From Phalacrocorax aristotelis (Eukaryota > Chordata > Aves > Suliformes > Phalacrocoracidae), in contig NC_134311.1 in the NCBI RefSeq assembly GCF_949628215.1, forward strand, positions 59,132,205 through 59,196,204: a DNA stretch of 64,000 nucleotides, read 5' to 3'. The position numbers were made by a program, and so were the translations under genes. The number at the start of each line of letters is the position of its first letter. Position 1 is the stretch's first letter. The notes below the pieces were generated by a model. It had not been told where the DNA came from, did not search any database, and saw only the letters and a list, made by a program, of their open reading frames with translations. Positions 48,424-61,385 of the stretch are shown one piece after another.

Positions 48424-49398
48424 AATCACGGAATCACAGAATGATTAAGGTTTGAAAAGACCTCTATGATCATCAAGTCCAACAGTCAACCCAACACTAC
48501 CATGTCTCCTAAACCATGCCCTGAAGTGCCATGTCTACATGCCTCCAGGGATGGCAACTCTACCACCTCTCTGGGCAGCCTGTTCCAATGCCTGACCGCT
48601 CTTTCAGTAAAGAAATTTTTCCTGATAGCCAATCTAAACCTCCCTTGATGCAGCTTGAAGCCATTTCCTCTTGTTCTATTGCTAGTGCCCTGGGAGAAAA
48701 GGCCACCACCCATGTCACTAGAACCTCCTTTCAGGTAGTCATAGAGTGATAAGGTCTCCCCTCAGACTCCTCCAGACTAAACAACCCCAGTTCCCTCAGC
48801 CGCTCCTTAGAAGACTTGCTGTCTAGACCCTTCACCATCTTCATTGTCCTTCTCTGGACACACTCCAGCAACTTCATGTCCTTCTTGTAGTGAGGGGCCC
48901 AAAACTGAGCACAATATTCAAGGTACGGCCTCACCAGTGCCAAGTACAGGGGCACGATCACTGCCCTACTCCTGCTGGCCGCACTATTCCTGATACAAGC
49001 CAGGATGCTGTTGGCCTTCTTGGCTGCCTGAGCACACTGCTCCTCATGTTGAGCCAGCTGTTGACCAGTACCCCCAGGTCCTTCTCCAACAGGCAGCTCT
49101 CCACCCACTCCTCCCCAAGCCTGTAGCGTTGCATGGGGTTGTTGTGACCGAAGTCCACAACCCAGCACTTGGCCATGTTAAACCTCATACAATTGGCTTT
49201 GGCTCATTGATCCAGCCTGTGCAGATCCCTCTGCAGAGCCTTCCTACCCTCAAACAGATCGACACTCCCACCCGACTTGGTGTTATCTGCAAACTGACTG
49301 AGGGTGCATTCTATCCCCTCATCCACATCATTGATGAAGATATTAAACAAGACTGGCCCCAACACTGAGCCCTGGGGAGAGCTACCACGGACATTATG
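48424..49398 (-). mobile_element. CR1 LINE, 5'-truncated, with reverse-transcriptase remnant
   Basis: About 975 bp of CR1 on the minus strand. Its 3' end at 48424 carries the CACAGAAT-type octamer (reverse complement of ATTCTGTG). Moving up the element, the ORF2 C-terminal part is readable in pieces: [15 protein letters not shown]-like sequence near 49370, then [28 protein letters not shown], and [20 protein letters not shown] with [12 protein letters not shown]. The frame changes between pieces, so the copy is dead. It was cut off at 49398 during insertion, as usual for CR1. Confidence 0.95.
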
Positions 49399-50799
49399 GT
49401 TCTTCTGCTACAATGAAAAATGTGAGAAATACAGCTGAGGAGATACACTTAATCCCCTTAGATACTGAGGGCAAGAGGCCCCTCTGATTATGGCTCAGGT
49501 GTAACAGCCTATTAAACCTGCTTCTGCTTTTCTCTTAAACACGTTATTTATTCTTTATCATTTAACCATTCATCTTTAAAGGTAACAAAATACTTGCTGA
49601 TTCATTTTGAATATAAAAGTCATCCAGTGACAATGCTTTCTTCTAAACAGATCTTGAGAAAACATTCTTATTTATCCTCCTCCCATCTGATGGTTTTTTT
49701 TTTTGAATGTATGTGTTTCACACACATTGTTGTCAGTTTCAGTATCATGTGTTTGTTTTTTGTTCTCTGCCAATGTGCTGTGATACTGTGATACAACTGC
49801 TACACAACATCTCAGTCCAGCCAGAGAAAAAGCAGGGCTAGTTCTTTCTAGTAGAGCCATATATGGTTGTAAAGTTGTTTTTATTAAATAAGTTTGTTGC
49901 TTTGAAGCGTTACAACAGCGTTCTCAGTAACAGAAGATGTGATCAGATTTTGTTTAGTTAGACCAGTGTAAATCTCCAATTACTCTGATAAGGCTTATGG
50001 ATTCAATCTGGGCATATGATAATGTAAGTAGAATAAAAACACAGTGCAGCGACTCATACTGTAGATGTTCTAACTCGCAAGTTCATGGCAGATTAGGTAT
50101 TTCCATGCTGGAACAATTTAGGTGCAAGTATAACAGTAGGAAATACACTTTTCTTACCCATTCAAGAAAATGTCACTGCCTTCCACAGAAATTTTGTCAC
50201 AAACTAAGGGCCATGTATGGTCTGAAAATTACAGTAATTTTGAATATGCTATTGTTTCCTTTTTCTGGCAGGCTCCCCTCTTCAGAAATAACCCAAAGGA
50301 AAAAATATAGCATCACTTGTATTATTGAAGTCTTCTATTTTTTATATGTTGAAGTTCTAAAATTCTTCTGGAAACTCACTATATGAGATGCAGTAGCCTT
50401 ACCTTTAAAATGGATTAATTAACTACTAATTAATTAACACTGTGATTCTTCCACATGCCTGACTTCACGTTATATCAGGAGAACAAGTATCACACACTGT
50501 TTTTAAGAGCTGTGCAGTGTACTCAGTATTTGCAGGTGCTAGTCAGAACACATTTTTTTGAAATGATCAGAATCACACACTGGCATTTTCTTCATTTGTT
50601 CCCTCAGAAGTCAATTTTACAGGCTGAATTAACTCAAGCGTGGGCAAGAAGTAAACTACGAGAGGACTATCCAAACTATTCCACTAGAGGACAAAACCTA
50701 TTCCAATCACTTGGTAAAACTTCTTGGACTTGAGTAAAACAGGACTATTATAAGAAATTTTATTCCAACTCACTCCACTACAGGTAAGACTAGGCATAC

Positions 50800-51651
50800 T
50801 GGTGTAGGTAGCAAGGCGCTGGTAGCGGTGAGGGCTACAGGGGCCCTCTGCGGGAGGAGGTGAGGGGCTGCCCTGTGCCAGACATGGCCGGTTCCAGCCA
50901 GTTCCTGCCAGCTCTGCAAGGAACCCATGGCAGGACAGAGCTGAGCCCATCAGCCAAGTGTGTGGCACCTCTTCGATAACTTAGTTTTTAAAAGGGCAGA
51001 AAATGCCACAGGGAGAGAGGAAGAGGGAACAAAAAGTGAGAAATAAGAGAGGGTACACCGAGGTCAGAGAAAGGAGGAGGAGATTCTCCATGGCAGAGCA
51101 GATATTCCCTGCAGCCTGCAGAGAGGAACACACCAGAGCAGATGGATATTCCTGAAGGAACTGCCACCTGTGGAGAGCCTATACTGGAGCAGATTTTCCT
51201 GACAGGACTGCAGCCTGTGGAGGAGCACACGCTAGAACAGAGGAAAAGTGTGCGGAGGAAGGAGAGGCAAAGCGGAACTGTCATGGACCGACTGTAAACC
51301 CCCATTCCCCATCCTTCCTGCACTGCTTAGGGGGGCAGGTAGAGGAGTGTGGAGTGAAGCTGAGCATGGGAAAGGGGGGAGAGAAGGGGTATTTTTAATA
51401 TTTGTCTTTTGCTTCCCATTACCCAAGTCAGTAATTATTTTAATTTTCATTGGCAGTAAGTTAGGTTTATCTCCCCTGAGTCTAGCCTGCTTTGCCCGCA
51501 ACAGTAGTCAGTAAGCAATGTCCCTGTCTGTATCCACCCTCCCCAGCTTTCTCATTCCTTTCTTCCTGTTTTGTCCCCATGTCCTGCTGAGGAGTGAGTG
51601 AGCAAGCAGCTGGGTGGGAGTTTGGCAGTTGGTCAAGGTTAAACCACCACA
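50800..51651 (+). mobile_element. Solo ERV LTR, nearly full length
   Basis: About 850 bp. It matches an avian LTR type: CCAGACATGGCCGGTTCCAG, GGACAGAGCTGAGCCCATCA, GGGCAGAAAATGCCACAGGG, degenerate internal repeats of the ...GAGCAG...CCTGCAGCCTG kind (about 51095-51240), the CCCCCATTCCCCATCC box, and a terminal AAACCACCACA. No internal retroviral sequence flanks it, so it is a solo LTR. The start is set by the TG at 50800 and is approximate. I see no clear target-site duplication. It lies antisense within RGS7BP intron 2. Confidence 0.8.
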
Positions 51652-53477
51652 CTAGCTAAGCTTGAAGTCCCTGACAGGATATTTCTAAGTACTCAGTATT
51701 CCAAGTGAAATTGCACATGTGTTTAAATATGCTTTTGAGTTATTATAAGATTTTAAAAAAATAAATGCAGAAACTAACTCTAAGCCCCCTTTCCATTGTT
51801 CTTTCTTTCAGCTGGCTGTCCCTTGCCTTTATTTTAGGGAAGAACTTAAGACCTCTGCACTAGCCAAAGATGAGCTGAACAGGGCCTTTCTCTCTGCACA
51901 TTATCCGGCTCTCTGTTGAGAAGAGGTGGTGTCAGGTTAGATGAAAGAAGTCTTTGGATGAGCTCTCAAGTCAACCTTGCTTAGCTCTAGCCTCAGCTGG
52001 GCAAAAAATCTCACCACCTCACTGCCTCAAATTATATGATAGACAGTACTATATAATAGACAAACCCAAACCACAACACAGACCTTCCAGAAAAGATCTG
52101 TGCTAACCAAGAAGGAGGCAGTCAGATTAGTTTTATATGCAACAATTTTTAAGTTTCCCAGAAAGATTCCTGTTCAGCACCCTGCCTTGTCAGCATCTGC
52201 AAGTTGTTCTCAAATTTCTCCAATAAACCAGTAGTGGAAGCATAGACAGGTGTGTGCCAGCCAACAAGCTCAAGCCAAGTATACCTCCACATTGCCTGTT
52301 ATAACTTGACTGCAGGCTCATGCTACCTATGGATTTCACCTCTTAGTTAAGCTAAGTTCTTTAAAATGTCCCTTAATCACTTACTACTCATTGATAAATG
52401 ATGTATAAACTCTTTCAAAAGTCTGCAAAACTTACATGGTAAGAATTCTTACCTAGAGTCCTGTGTAGTTCCTTTGGTTAACAGAGAATGTTTGAAAAGT
52501 ATCAAAACAAGTATCATACGTGGGATGATCTATGAAATTTGTTCTGATCTGTGTGAACGAATAGGGTCAGACTTCCCAGAAAGGCACGAAAATTAATTAA
52601 ATGCTTTGATTATTTGGTACTGTAGGATCTAGGTCACAACAAACTGCTAACATACGGGATTTAGAGGGAACTCTGCTGCAGGCAAGTGATGCCGTCTGCT
52701 GTTGACCATCCACAGGACACTAAACCGGATGACTGATTTAATTTATGACACTTCTCTTTTTGATTTTTTGATTGTCTCTAGTACCTACTCTGAAAATAAA
52801 TTTCAATATAAAATTTTTTCCAAAGGCTATTCCATAAAGTGCTTGCGTAATCTGAACACATTATCTCTTTGTAATTTAGATTTCTGGTCTTCCATATTTC
52901 AAAATAAGAAAAACTAAGCTGATGTGAAGACATGGCAAAATGAGAAGCGGTAAGAAACAATGTATTTCCATTTCCTCAAAAATATAACAAAACACTTTGG
53001 TCTAAGAACTACTGAAACTAAAAGGAAAATGTTCCGTAACCTTCACTAGGGTTTGGGTAAGAGCTATATCGTATTAAAAATTACTGACAAAATCCATATA
53101 TTCTCATAATTCTTGTTTTTTCCTTTTAGTCAAAAGATGTGACTACTACAATTCTGAACTGGAAGGAAAAGAGTCCATCAAGAAGATCATTAGTAGGTTG
53201 CTCAGAATAAGGTGCTATTTGGGATTCTGGATGTATCAAATGCTTCTAGGAATGCTTTGAATAGATCATTCTTATGCCCTGGAGTACTTTTTTTCTCTTT
53301 TAAAAACAAATATCCAAATACCTCCATATAAAAGTATCCCGAGTGAAAAAGAAATTGTGGTATAGTGTCAGTAGAAGTATCTCACACAGCACCACCAGAT
53401 ATTTCACAGATCAAATCTGCATGAGTAGTTAAGTTAAAAATCACAGCTGAGAGACTGTGAGAAAACTTTAATGTGTC

Positions 53478-53501
53478 AAAAAAAAAAAAAAAAAAAAAAA
53501 A
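53478..53501 (+). repeat. Poly(A) run, 24 nt
   Basis: This is an uninterrupted run of 24 A followed by AG-rich sequence. No retroposed gene is recognisable just upstream, so it is treated as a simple repeat. Confidence 0.9.
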
Positions 53502-56500
53502 GAGAGCAAAAAGAAATAGATTAGCTTCCTGAAATGCTTGAATTCATATATGGAGAAAGAAATTTGTAAAACCATCTGTTGATAAAATGTGTTCAGGAAG
53601 CAGTACTTTAGCATGAAGAACTCTGCATTATTTTCACTTTGGAGTTTTCAATCTTGCTCTAGTCTCCACTCAACTTTGTGAACCGGTGTTACTTTTTTAT
53701 CCTCTTTGAATTGCCTATTTCTGCTTGGGAAGCAAGAATGCCTCCACAAAGTCTTCCTTAGGCACCCAGTATCCTGTATTAGCAGCTGCACAGACATACT
53801 ACTCCTTTCCACGTCTTGAATGATGTAAAATGAACAGCAGGACTATACACACACAACTTTGGATAGGTCTGCAGCTAAATTAAATGCCCAGACTTTGGAA
53901 TGCCCATGACTTCGGGGCCATGGTGTTCTTCATACTGTGTGAAGAGACTGCATCCTCAGCACTCAGCCTCACATTGCTCAGCCTATGTACACAGGGCTAT
54001 GGTTGCTGTTGCCATACTATCCTGAAGTACCAATCTCTGTTTTGTTGGTGTTGGTGTTGGACCGGGGGTGCAAACGCACATGGGTGGATAGCCCTGCTTC
54101 ACAATAACAGCTCCAGAAGTTACGGAAATAATTGGACGCTGCTGTATAAAAAGGTGCTTTTAGATATTTTGCCACTTAAGCATTTGCCATGCTGACAAGG
54201 TTACCAACAGTATATTTGCAATGATCTGTCTTGCCATTATAGACAGAAATACAAAGTGTCAGCTTTTCTTTGCTCACCCAATAAATGCAAACTTGTTTTC
54301 TTCTGCAATGGGAAAGCAGTTTCTTCAACAACTTCGAGCACATAATTTAATACAGTATGACAGTATTTGAATTCTTATGCCAAATTCCTATGCTGACAGG
54401 AAATGTTCATGCAGGAAGTATTCATATGAAAGCTAAGAATAGCAAGATAAAAAATAGAACATAAGAGAAAAAAAGAACTACAGTAATTGTTCGCATAGAA
54501 ATAACTGAGTATATTATTTCTTTTAGGTAATAATTATGTAGAAAATCTAAATGTAGATCTGCAAATGTATCCTGCAAAGAGGAAATAGTATTCAATAATA
54601 GCCAGCACTTCAGTACATGTTTAATTTTAAAACATGAATTTAAACATTGTTTAATTGATAGTACTGGAAGGATTCCCAATTAAGGAATGCTTAAATTAAT
54701 GCTTTGTTCAGATGAGACCTTAATGCCCAGATAATGGTTTCAAATATTTAATTGTTATGAAACAGAACTATAAAACAATTAGAAAAACTAGAACAGATTT
54801 TACACACTTTATAGCAAATTTGGTTTTGGTTGGATTTTTCCCTGTGTAAGCCTGACAGATCTGAGATCTTCTTGGCTGGAGACTGATCTGGCAAGTTACT
54901 GATGATGCTGTTGAGAGCAGCTATTCTTTATCATTTGGTACTTGACATCTCACTAGAGCAAACATCCATGCACCAAAGTTCACAATAAATATGAAGTCTT
55001 TTCTTAGACGACTCTGTAGGAAGTCTAGCACTTGAAGCTTGAAGGGACATGAGAGGACACAGGTTGTGAGAAGGACATGCACATAATTGCATGGTCCTGC
55101 CCAATTAACTTTGCAACAGCACTGGCCAATTTCAGTGAGGGGCACAGAATCAAAACTGGTTTTTTTCTAATTAAAGTGTTTCAGAATGTTAAGAAGTACT
55201 GGGAATTAGGAAAAATATTTCTGTTAACAGGAAAATCTCAATCTGAAACTTAAAAAAAGAGTTAAGAAATCAGAAGCAAAACCTCAGTATGTATGGAATT
55301 CTAAGAGCCCACATTAAAGTCTTTCTAATGCCCAACTTCATTATCTCGTGTTCTCACTTAAGATATATGAACATATTGCCAAAGTAGTCTGGAGTTTTAC
55401 AAACTTCAGTGCGAATCAGAAGTAATTTTCTGAAAACAATATAGCCAAAGCTATACAGAACCAAGGTAAGCAGAATGTCTAATAATAATAACTGGAGCCA
55501 CGTGGAATTTCTTAATCAAATGGTATTTAAGAAAATGTTCAGGAAAGAAGCACTTAAAACTTATGACTAAATTCTCAGCTTTGGCCTCAGCTGTGTTCCA
55601 GTAGAAATCAAGAGAACAAAATTACTGAAATATGCTGCTGAGACAGTTCTCAAAGCAGTGGCCCTAATTAGGACGTAAAGGCCCTCTTGACTGTCTCTGT
55701 TATAGATCGGTACAACTGCAACTTTTAATCACATCTGTAAAGCTAGGCATGAAGCTTCAGTATACTTTTTTTCAAGAAATGTGGGGTTTTTTGCAAAATT
55801 TTCCACAAAAGATATTTTCTCTCAGAAGTACTGGAATGAAAAAAATTATTTTGGATTGGTCTAACGTTAATTCTGAATCCATGTAGGCTTCTGTGGTACC
55901 CCTAATTTTTGTGGGCATAGGGTTATTTGCATGACATGAAAGACTCATAATTAGCTACACTTGCAAGCCTTTAAATGCCTTTTAAATTTATTATTAAATC
56001 CCTTTTTAAAGCATTATTTACAGATACAAGTTAGTATCACTGCAGATATTGCTCGGGAAGAGCTTATTGAATGATTCCACTTCAGACATGCCAAGATACA
56101 TACAAGAGGTGCTATGTACTATTATGTGTTAGAGCCTCAAATTCCAGCAAGTTGACATTTAAAATCAATTTTTAAAGAAAGAGTTTAGTAAAACAGTATG
56201 ATAAAAATGTAATCTTCACATGCTTTATTTAGGAAACACTACAGAAATAATAAAATAGAAATTTCAATATGCCTTCCCTTGAAAGACTGAAACATGATGT
56301 AAAAGCATTCAATAATATACACAGTATTTTTCAGAGGAAATAAGTACTGATGTACCTATTTAATAAGTGGCTTACCTAAACCCCAGAGATTGAATGAACG
56401 ATTTTCAAGACTTTTCCCAAAGCATTAAAAAAAAATATTAAAACCATTCATTATTCTTGTTAATCATGTTTATTATAGTAATACCACAGATCTAAAGTTA

Positions 56501-59500
56501 CATGGATTCCAGTGGGCTCGTTGTAAGTACATTCACATCTCTGCCCTGAAAAGTTTCCAAACAGTTAATATGACAGCAGCAAATTTTCCGGAGAAACAGA
56601 AACACTGAAGAAAAGGGATGACAAGGGAGAGGAGGGTATGCAAAAATTTGGAGTGAAGCAAAGGTAACAGCAACTGTGAAAAAAGAGTCAACACGTAAGT
56701 TTTGTAGGCTTTTCAATATCCCCACCATTCCAGCTTCTATAGATGTACCTTACAGCTGAATCCTCTGGCTGATTACTTCCTAAGAAAATTGCTTTCATAG
56801 AAGAAGTGTGAAAAGCTTTTTATGTCCAACAGTGATAGCAGATATTCTGAAGGAAGGACAAAATGGGGCAAGAGAAGGGCATGAAGTTATAGAATGCTAG
56901 CAGAAACACTGAATTATCTGAACGAGGTCAGCTCTGGCACTGCTGTATTTCTAAAGGGACCCTGCCAATGTAATTCAGTCCCAAAATCTCTCTGGCTACA
57001 TATGTTGTCTTCCTTCATCTCAATTTCTGAGTAAATGGTTTGTTTAGCTCAAAACAGGAGCATAGAACAGAGCAGTTATTTCAACCATTGCTACAGATAA
57101 ACAGGCTTACCTATGGCTGGAATACTCCATTACTCCCAAGTTAGATTTAGAGAAACAAACCCCCTGGAATCTAACTCTAGTGGAATGCTGCTCATGCATA
57201 GCAGAGAAGAGCATTCCAGTGAAGGACCTGAAATACAGCCACACCTCACTTTTTCATACCCTCTTCCAGGCTGGTGTTTGGGACCCAGAACAGAGTGCTG
57301 AATGAAAAAGGCATGTCACAATGGAAGCCAAACCACCCTAAACCTGCAGCCTACTCCAACCCTAGACCAAAACACTGTGTAGATGAATTTACAGTTCACC
57401 AGGCTGGAGATGCAGAATGCTGAAGAATTCTCAGCATTTATGTGAATTCTGAATCTCCGCCCCCCTGCATCTTTATGTGTTTTATCTGCTTAAAACACAG
57501 AAAAGATCATGGGAGCATGGACTAGAATACAAGTTCTCCTTACAACCAAGGAAGTTCCTTACTAGTCTTCAGTGTTCACCTGCACTGACACTGCTTGAAA
57601 CCCAAGTACATTGCAGACCTCTACACCATTTTGCTCCCTTGTGCACAATACTCTGCCCACTGGGTTAGATGATGGCAACGTGCTCCCTCCTTCCCTGCAG
57701 TTTACTCACAGCCTCAGGTCATGTCACAGAGAAAAAGCTATGTTGCTCTACAACTTGTCAGGGAGAATATGGCTATTTGTGGTGATCTCTGAGCATGGGG
57801 CAGAGACCCTGGCGGCTGGGCTGGGACACAGCTTCTCTTCTGTCAGAAGACCCTTCACATTAAGAGGCAGGCTTACCCGCCTGGCTTACCCAGCATGTGC
57901 AGTCCTTGAGTGTCTCGGCAGTGGCAGTGCTGCACTGCAAGGTGTGTGAATGTGCTAGTTGAGTGTGAGATGGAAGAAAGGGGCAAAAAAATGACTGACA
58001 AAGATGATGTCTGTCCTACTTTTAGCTTCCACTTTCCCCTGGCTGTGGTCAGGGCATTTTTCTGGGAGGTAGGTGCAAGTGGTCTAGAAATGAAGTTGAC
58101 TCACCTTCAGCTTTGGTTTAAAGAAAGTGGCAGGTGCAACTGTGTTTTGTGAAGAGTCCAAATTTGTCAGTGTATGTCAGGCTCTGAGAATGCTCTGACA
58201 GCATCTACGGGATTAAGTTTGTCAGAGCTTGGACAAGCAAGAATGCCACACTTCTGCCTGCTGATTAGGTTTACCATTAAGCTAGATGCTAAGCTCTTCC
58301 ACTCTGTCAAATGAACAAGCTACAGTGTGTCACTGCCGATGTAGAACTTTCAGACTTTTCAGAATTGCTGTTTTGAACATAGAGAAGTAAATGCTAAATT
58401 CAATTTTAGGTATGTTTGCCCTTTACTAAATCTAGCTTCCAGTTATGAAAGACTGATCTATAAAGGGAGATATTAATACCTTGTATCTTCAAGTCCCAAC
58501 TGCCTATTAGAGCACAGTTTCAAAGACAAAGATACAAAGGAAAAGTGAGTCTGTAGAGGTTAGCTATTTTCAGAACTCTAGCTTTAGTCAGTAACCTTGT
58601 TTTCTCCTCCATTATTTGCTTTCTGAATTTGCCTATTAGAACTTGAAATGATTTCTTTTTCAACTTACAACTTAAATTGAGTAAACGGATTTTATTCTCA
58701 GCATCAGAACCCACTTTAACCCAGTTCCACAGAAAATGGTCTTAGCTTTTCTATGTTCCTGGTATAATTAGAGAAATCTTTGCAAAGGAATCTAGTGAGA
58801 TCAATGTAGTGCATCTTATCCTATTGAGAAAGGAGTAACTATGGAATACTTACTGGACTACTGTGAGCTAGTTTGTCCATAAAGAGTTAGTTCAGAAAAC
58901 ATCCATATCTGAATTTACTTCCCAAAACATTCCCATGTAGACCAACTCCCATTAGTCAAAAATGGGATTTGAGTCACTGGAACAGGTGCAGTCTCTGATA
59001 CACAGTAGTTAGTCTGGAGTCACTTCATGACTGAGAAATCAGTGAAGGTATTCCAAACAAAGTGGAATAAACACTGTCAGAATTTGCCCCTAGAATTTTA
59101 TATGCTCAAAATCACAAGAAAATTGTAAGCGTTTAAGAAAGTTACAGTAAATGTTTACAGAAGCTGAATGTAAATGTTGAGGGGAAATGAGACTTCGTAT
59201 GACAAGAATGCTCAGTAATGAGCTTGCTCTAGATCCTGAAAGCTCTTCTTTGGAATTAGACAAATATCTCCCTGACTCTTCTCATTTTGGACAGTTCCAG
59301 TTAAGTCATCAGGACAACTTGCTAAGTAAGATACTATTCAATCATTCTAAGAATTGTTGGATCTGACCTGCCAGATTAGAAAAACTTACTGAGATGACAT
59401 GTCTGTGAGTGCAACTGGGAACTATTATATTTCCAACAGTTTTCAGAAGCAGAGAATGTCAACATTTTCTACTTACTAAATAGGATTTTTAAGGTCTTCC

Positions 59501-60640
59501 TGTTAATAATATCTGCAATATTATGGCAAAAAAAAAAACCCCATATGAATATAGGGGGCATTATTCCGTTGGCATTATCACATACAACAGTATTGATTCT
59601 TGCAGTGAATATTAACTGCTGTCTTTGTTTTCTTACATGTCATCACACTGTTTTTTATATTTAATTATACCCCTTTAGGCCACATTCTGGTTATCACGGC
59701 ACAACCTCTGTGAAGCACTTATTCTTTATTTTCATCTGGTTGTTGAAACAATGCTAACTGTAGCTGAGGCAGGATACAGGAGCAGTGCCTATAACTCAGA
59801 ACTTCAGGGATCAACATTAATACCACCCTCCCCACCTCTGACACATACGCACAAAGAAGGACAATGGCAGTGATTGTAAAAATGTCTAGGGAGGGCAGAG
59901 ATCTCCATACATGCTGCTTGATTGGTAGCTAGCTTGGGCAGAGCTCTAGTTTGTTGCCCTATCTGCTGGCAATACCTTGGTTTTGATTCAGGATTGTAAA
60001 AATTCTTCCCTGTTGAACTAAGCGTTGCTGTGTTTTGTTTCTGCTCAGCTATACTCCTGCCAGTGGTGCTTTATTTAACATCTGAAGTTAAACAGTTAAA
60101 GTGGTTTCTGTCATGTCTGTCTTAATGAAACTTTCATGAAGTTATAAGCCTGAAGTCTCCTTCTCTCTTAATTTGTAGAATACTTTGGAACAGCTTTTTT
60201 TTTTCTTTGCTTGTGTGCTTTAGAAAGCAGTTAATAATTTTAAAGTGTCATAATTTGGGGAAAATTCAGACAGGTTAATAAAAATTTGGCCACAATTAGG
60301 TGTCAATAGAACGTTTTAACACAACCTTAGGAACTGATCTAATATTAATTAGGTCTGAGAAATTACCCCCCACTGCTTATTGAAAACATCAGAAATCTAT
60401 TGTAGACTGCATAGGAGAACAAAAGTAGAAATTACCTACAAGCAACACTACAGTAACATTTTTGTGCTATGCAGATAAAGACAGGATTGCAATCCAGATG
60501 TGATTTTTAGGTGTACTTCCTTAACTTTTCTTGACCTTAGGGGAAGTCATATTAACAACTGTTTTATATAAGTAACAGATGCACCTCCATGTCAAATAGG
60601 GGAAGTTTATCTTGGAATTTTCCCAGCAGTGACTTTTGTC

Positions 60641-61385
60641 ACAGGCCAGAAGGGAGATCTAGAACTGATCTGGTCCAACCCTCCTGATCAAGGCAGTGTC
60701 AGATACAGCAGGTTACTAAGGCCCATATCCAGTTGAGTTCTGAGTGTCTCCAAGGATGGAGACTCCACAACCTCTCAGGGCACCTTTTCCAATATTTTAC
60801 CAACCTTGCAATAAAAAAGGGGGTTTAAAAATGGTTAAATAAAATTTTCTGTATTTCAATTTGTGCCTGCTGTTCTGTCACTGGCTACCACTGAGAAGAG
60901 TCTGGCTATGTATTCTTTATACTATTCCATCAGGTGTTTTTTATACACACTGACAAGATCCCCTTCCAGGCCTTCTCTTCTCCAAACTAAACAATCCCGG
61001 GTCTGTCAGCCTCTTCCTGTATGCCACATGTTGCATGCTCTTAATCATCTTCATGGCCACTGACTAGACCTGCTGTGGTATGTCCCTTTCTCTTTTCTAC
61101 TAGGGAACCCAGAGCTGGACACAGTATTCCAGATATGGCCTCAACAGTGCTGAGTAGAAGGGAAGGATCATCTCCCTCAACCTGCTGGCAGCACTTCCTA
61201 ATGTAGTACAGTAGGCTGTTGGCCCTCTTTGCCACATGGGCACAGTGCTCGCTCATGTTCGACTTTGGTGTTCACCAGACCCTCCCAGGCCCTTTCCTGC
61301 AAAGCTGCTTTCCAGCTGGTTGGCCCCCAGCCTGTACTGGTGTATGGGTTTATTCCTCCTTAGATTCAGGACTTTGCAACACCAG
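60641..61385 (-). mobile_element. CR1 LINE fragment (old, diverged)
   Basis: The plus strand reads CTGGTCCAACCCTCCTGATC, GGATGGAGACTCCACAACCT, CTTCTCCAAACTAAACAATC and CCAGAGCTGGACACAGTATT, the reverse complement of the CR1 3' region and ORF2 end. The order and orientation agree with the copy at 48.4 kb, but divergence is higher and there are indels (for example a T-rich insertion near 60815-60860). The open frames here are CR1 remnants, not host genes. Confidence 0.85.

Noticed and set aside
48731-49168. 145-residue minus-strand open frame
   Set aside because: It contains [20 protein letters not shown]-type sequence, the CR1 ORF2 C-terminus, so it is a LINE remnant and not a host gene.
53884-54195. 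103-residue plus-strand open frame with Cys/Trp-rich stretch
   Set aside because: The Cys/Trp run comes from a TTGGTGTTGG-type simple repeat; no homology is recognisable.
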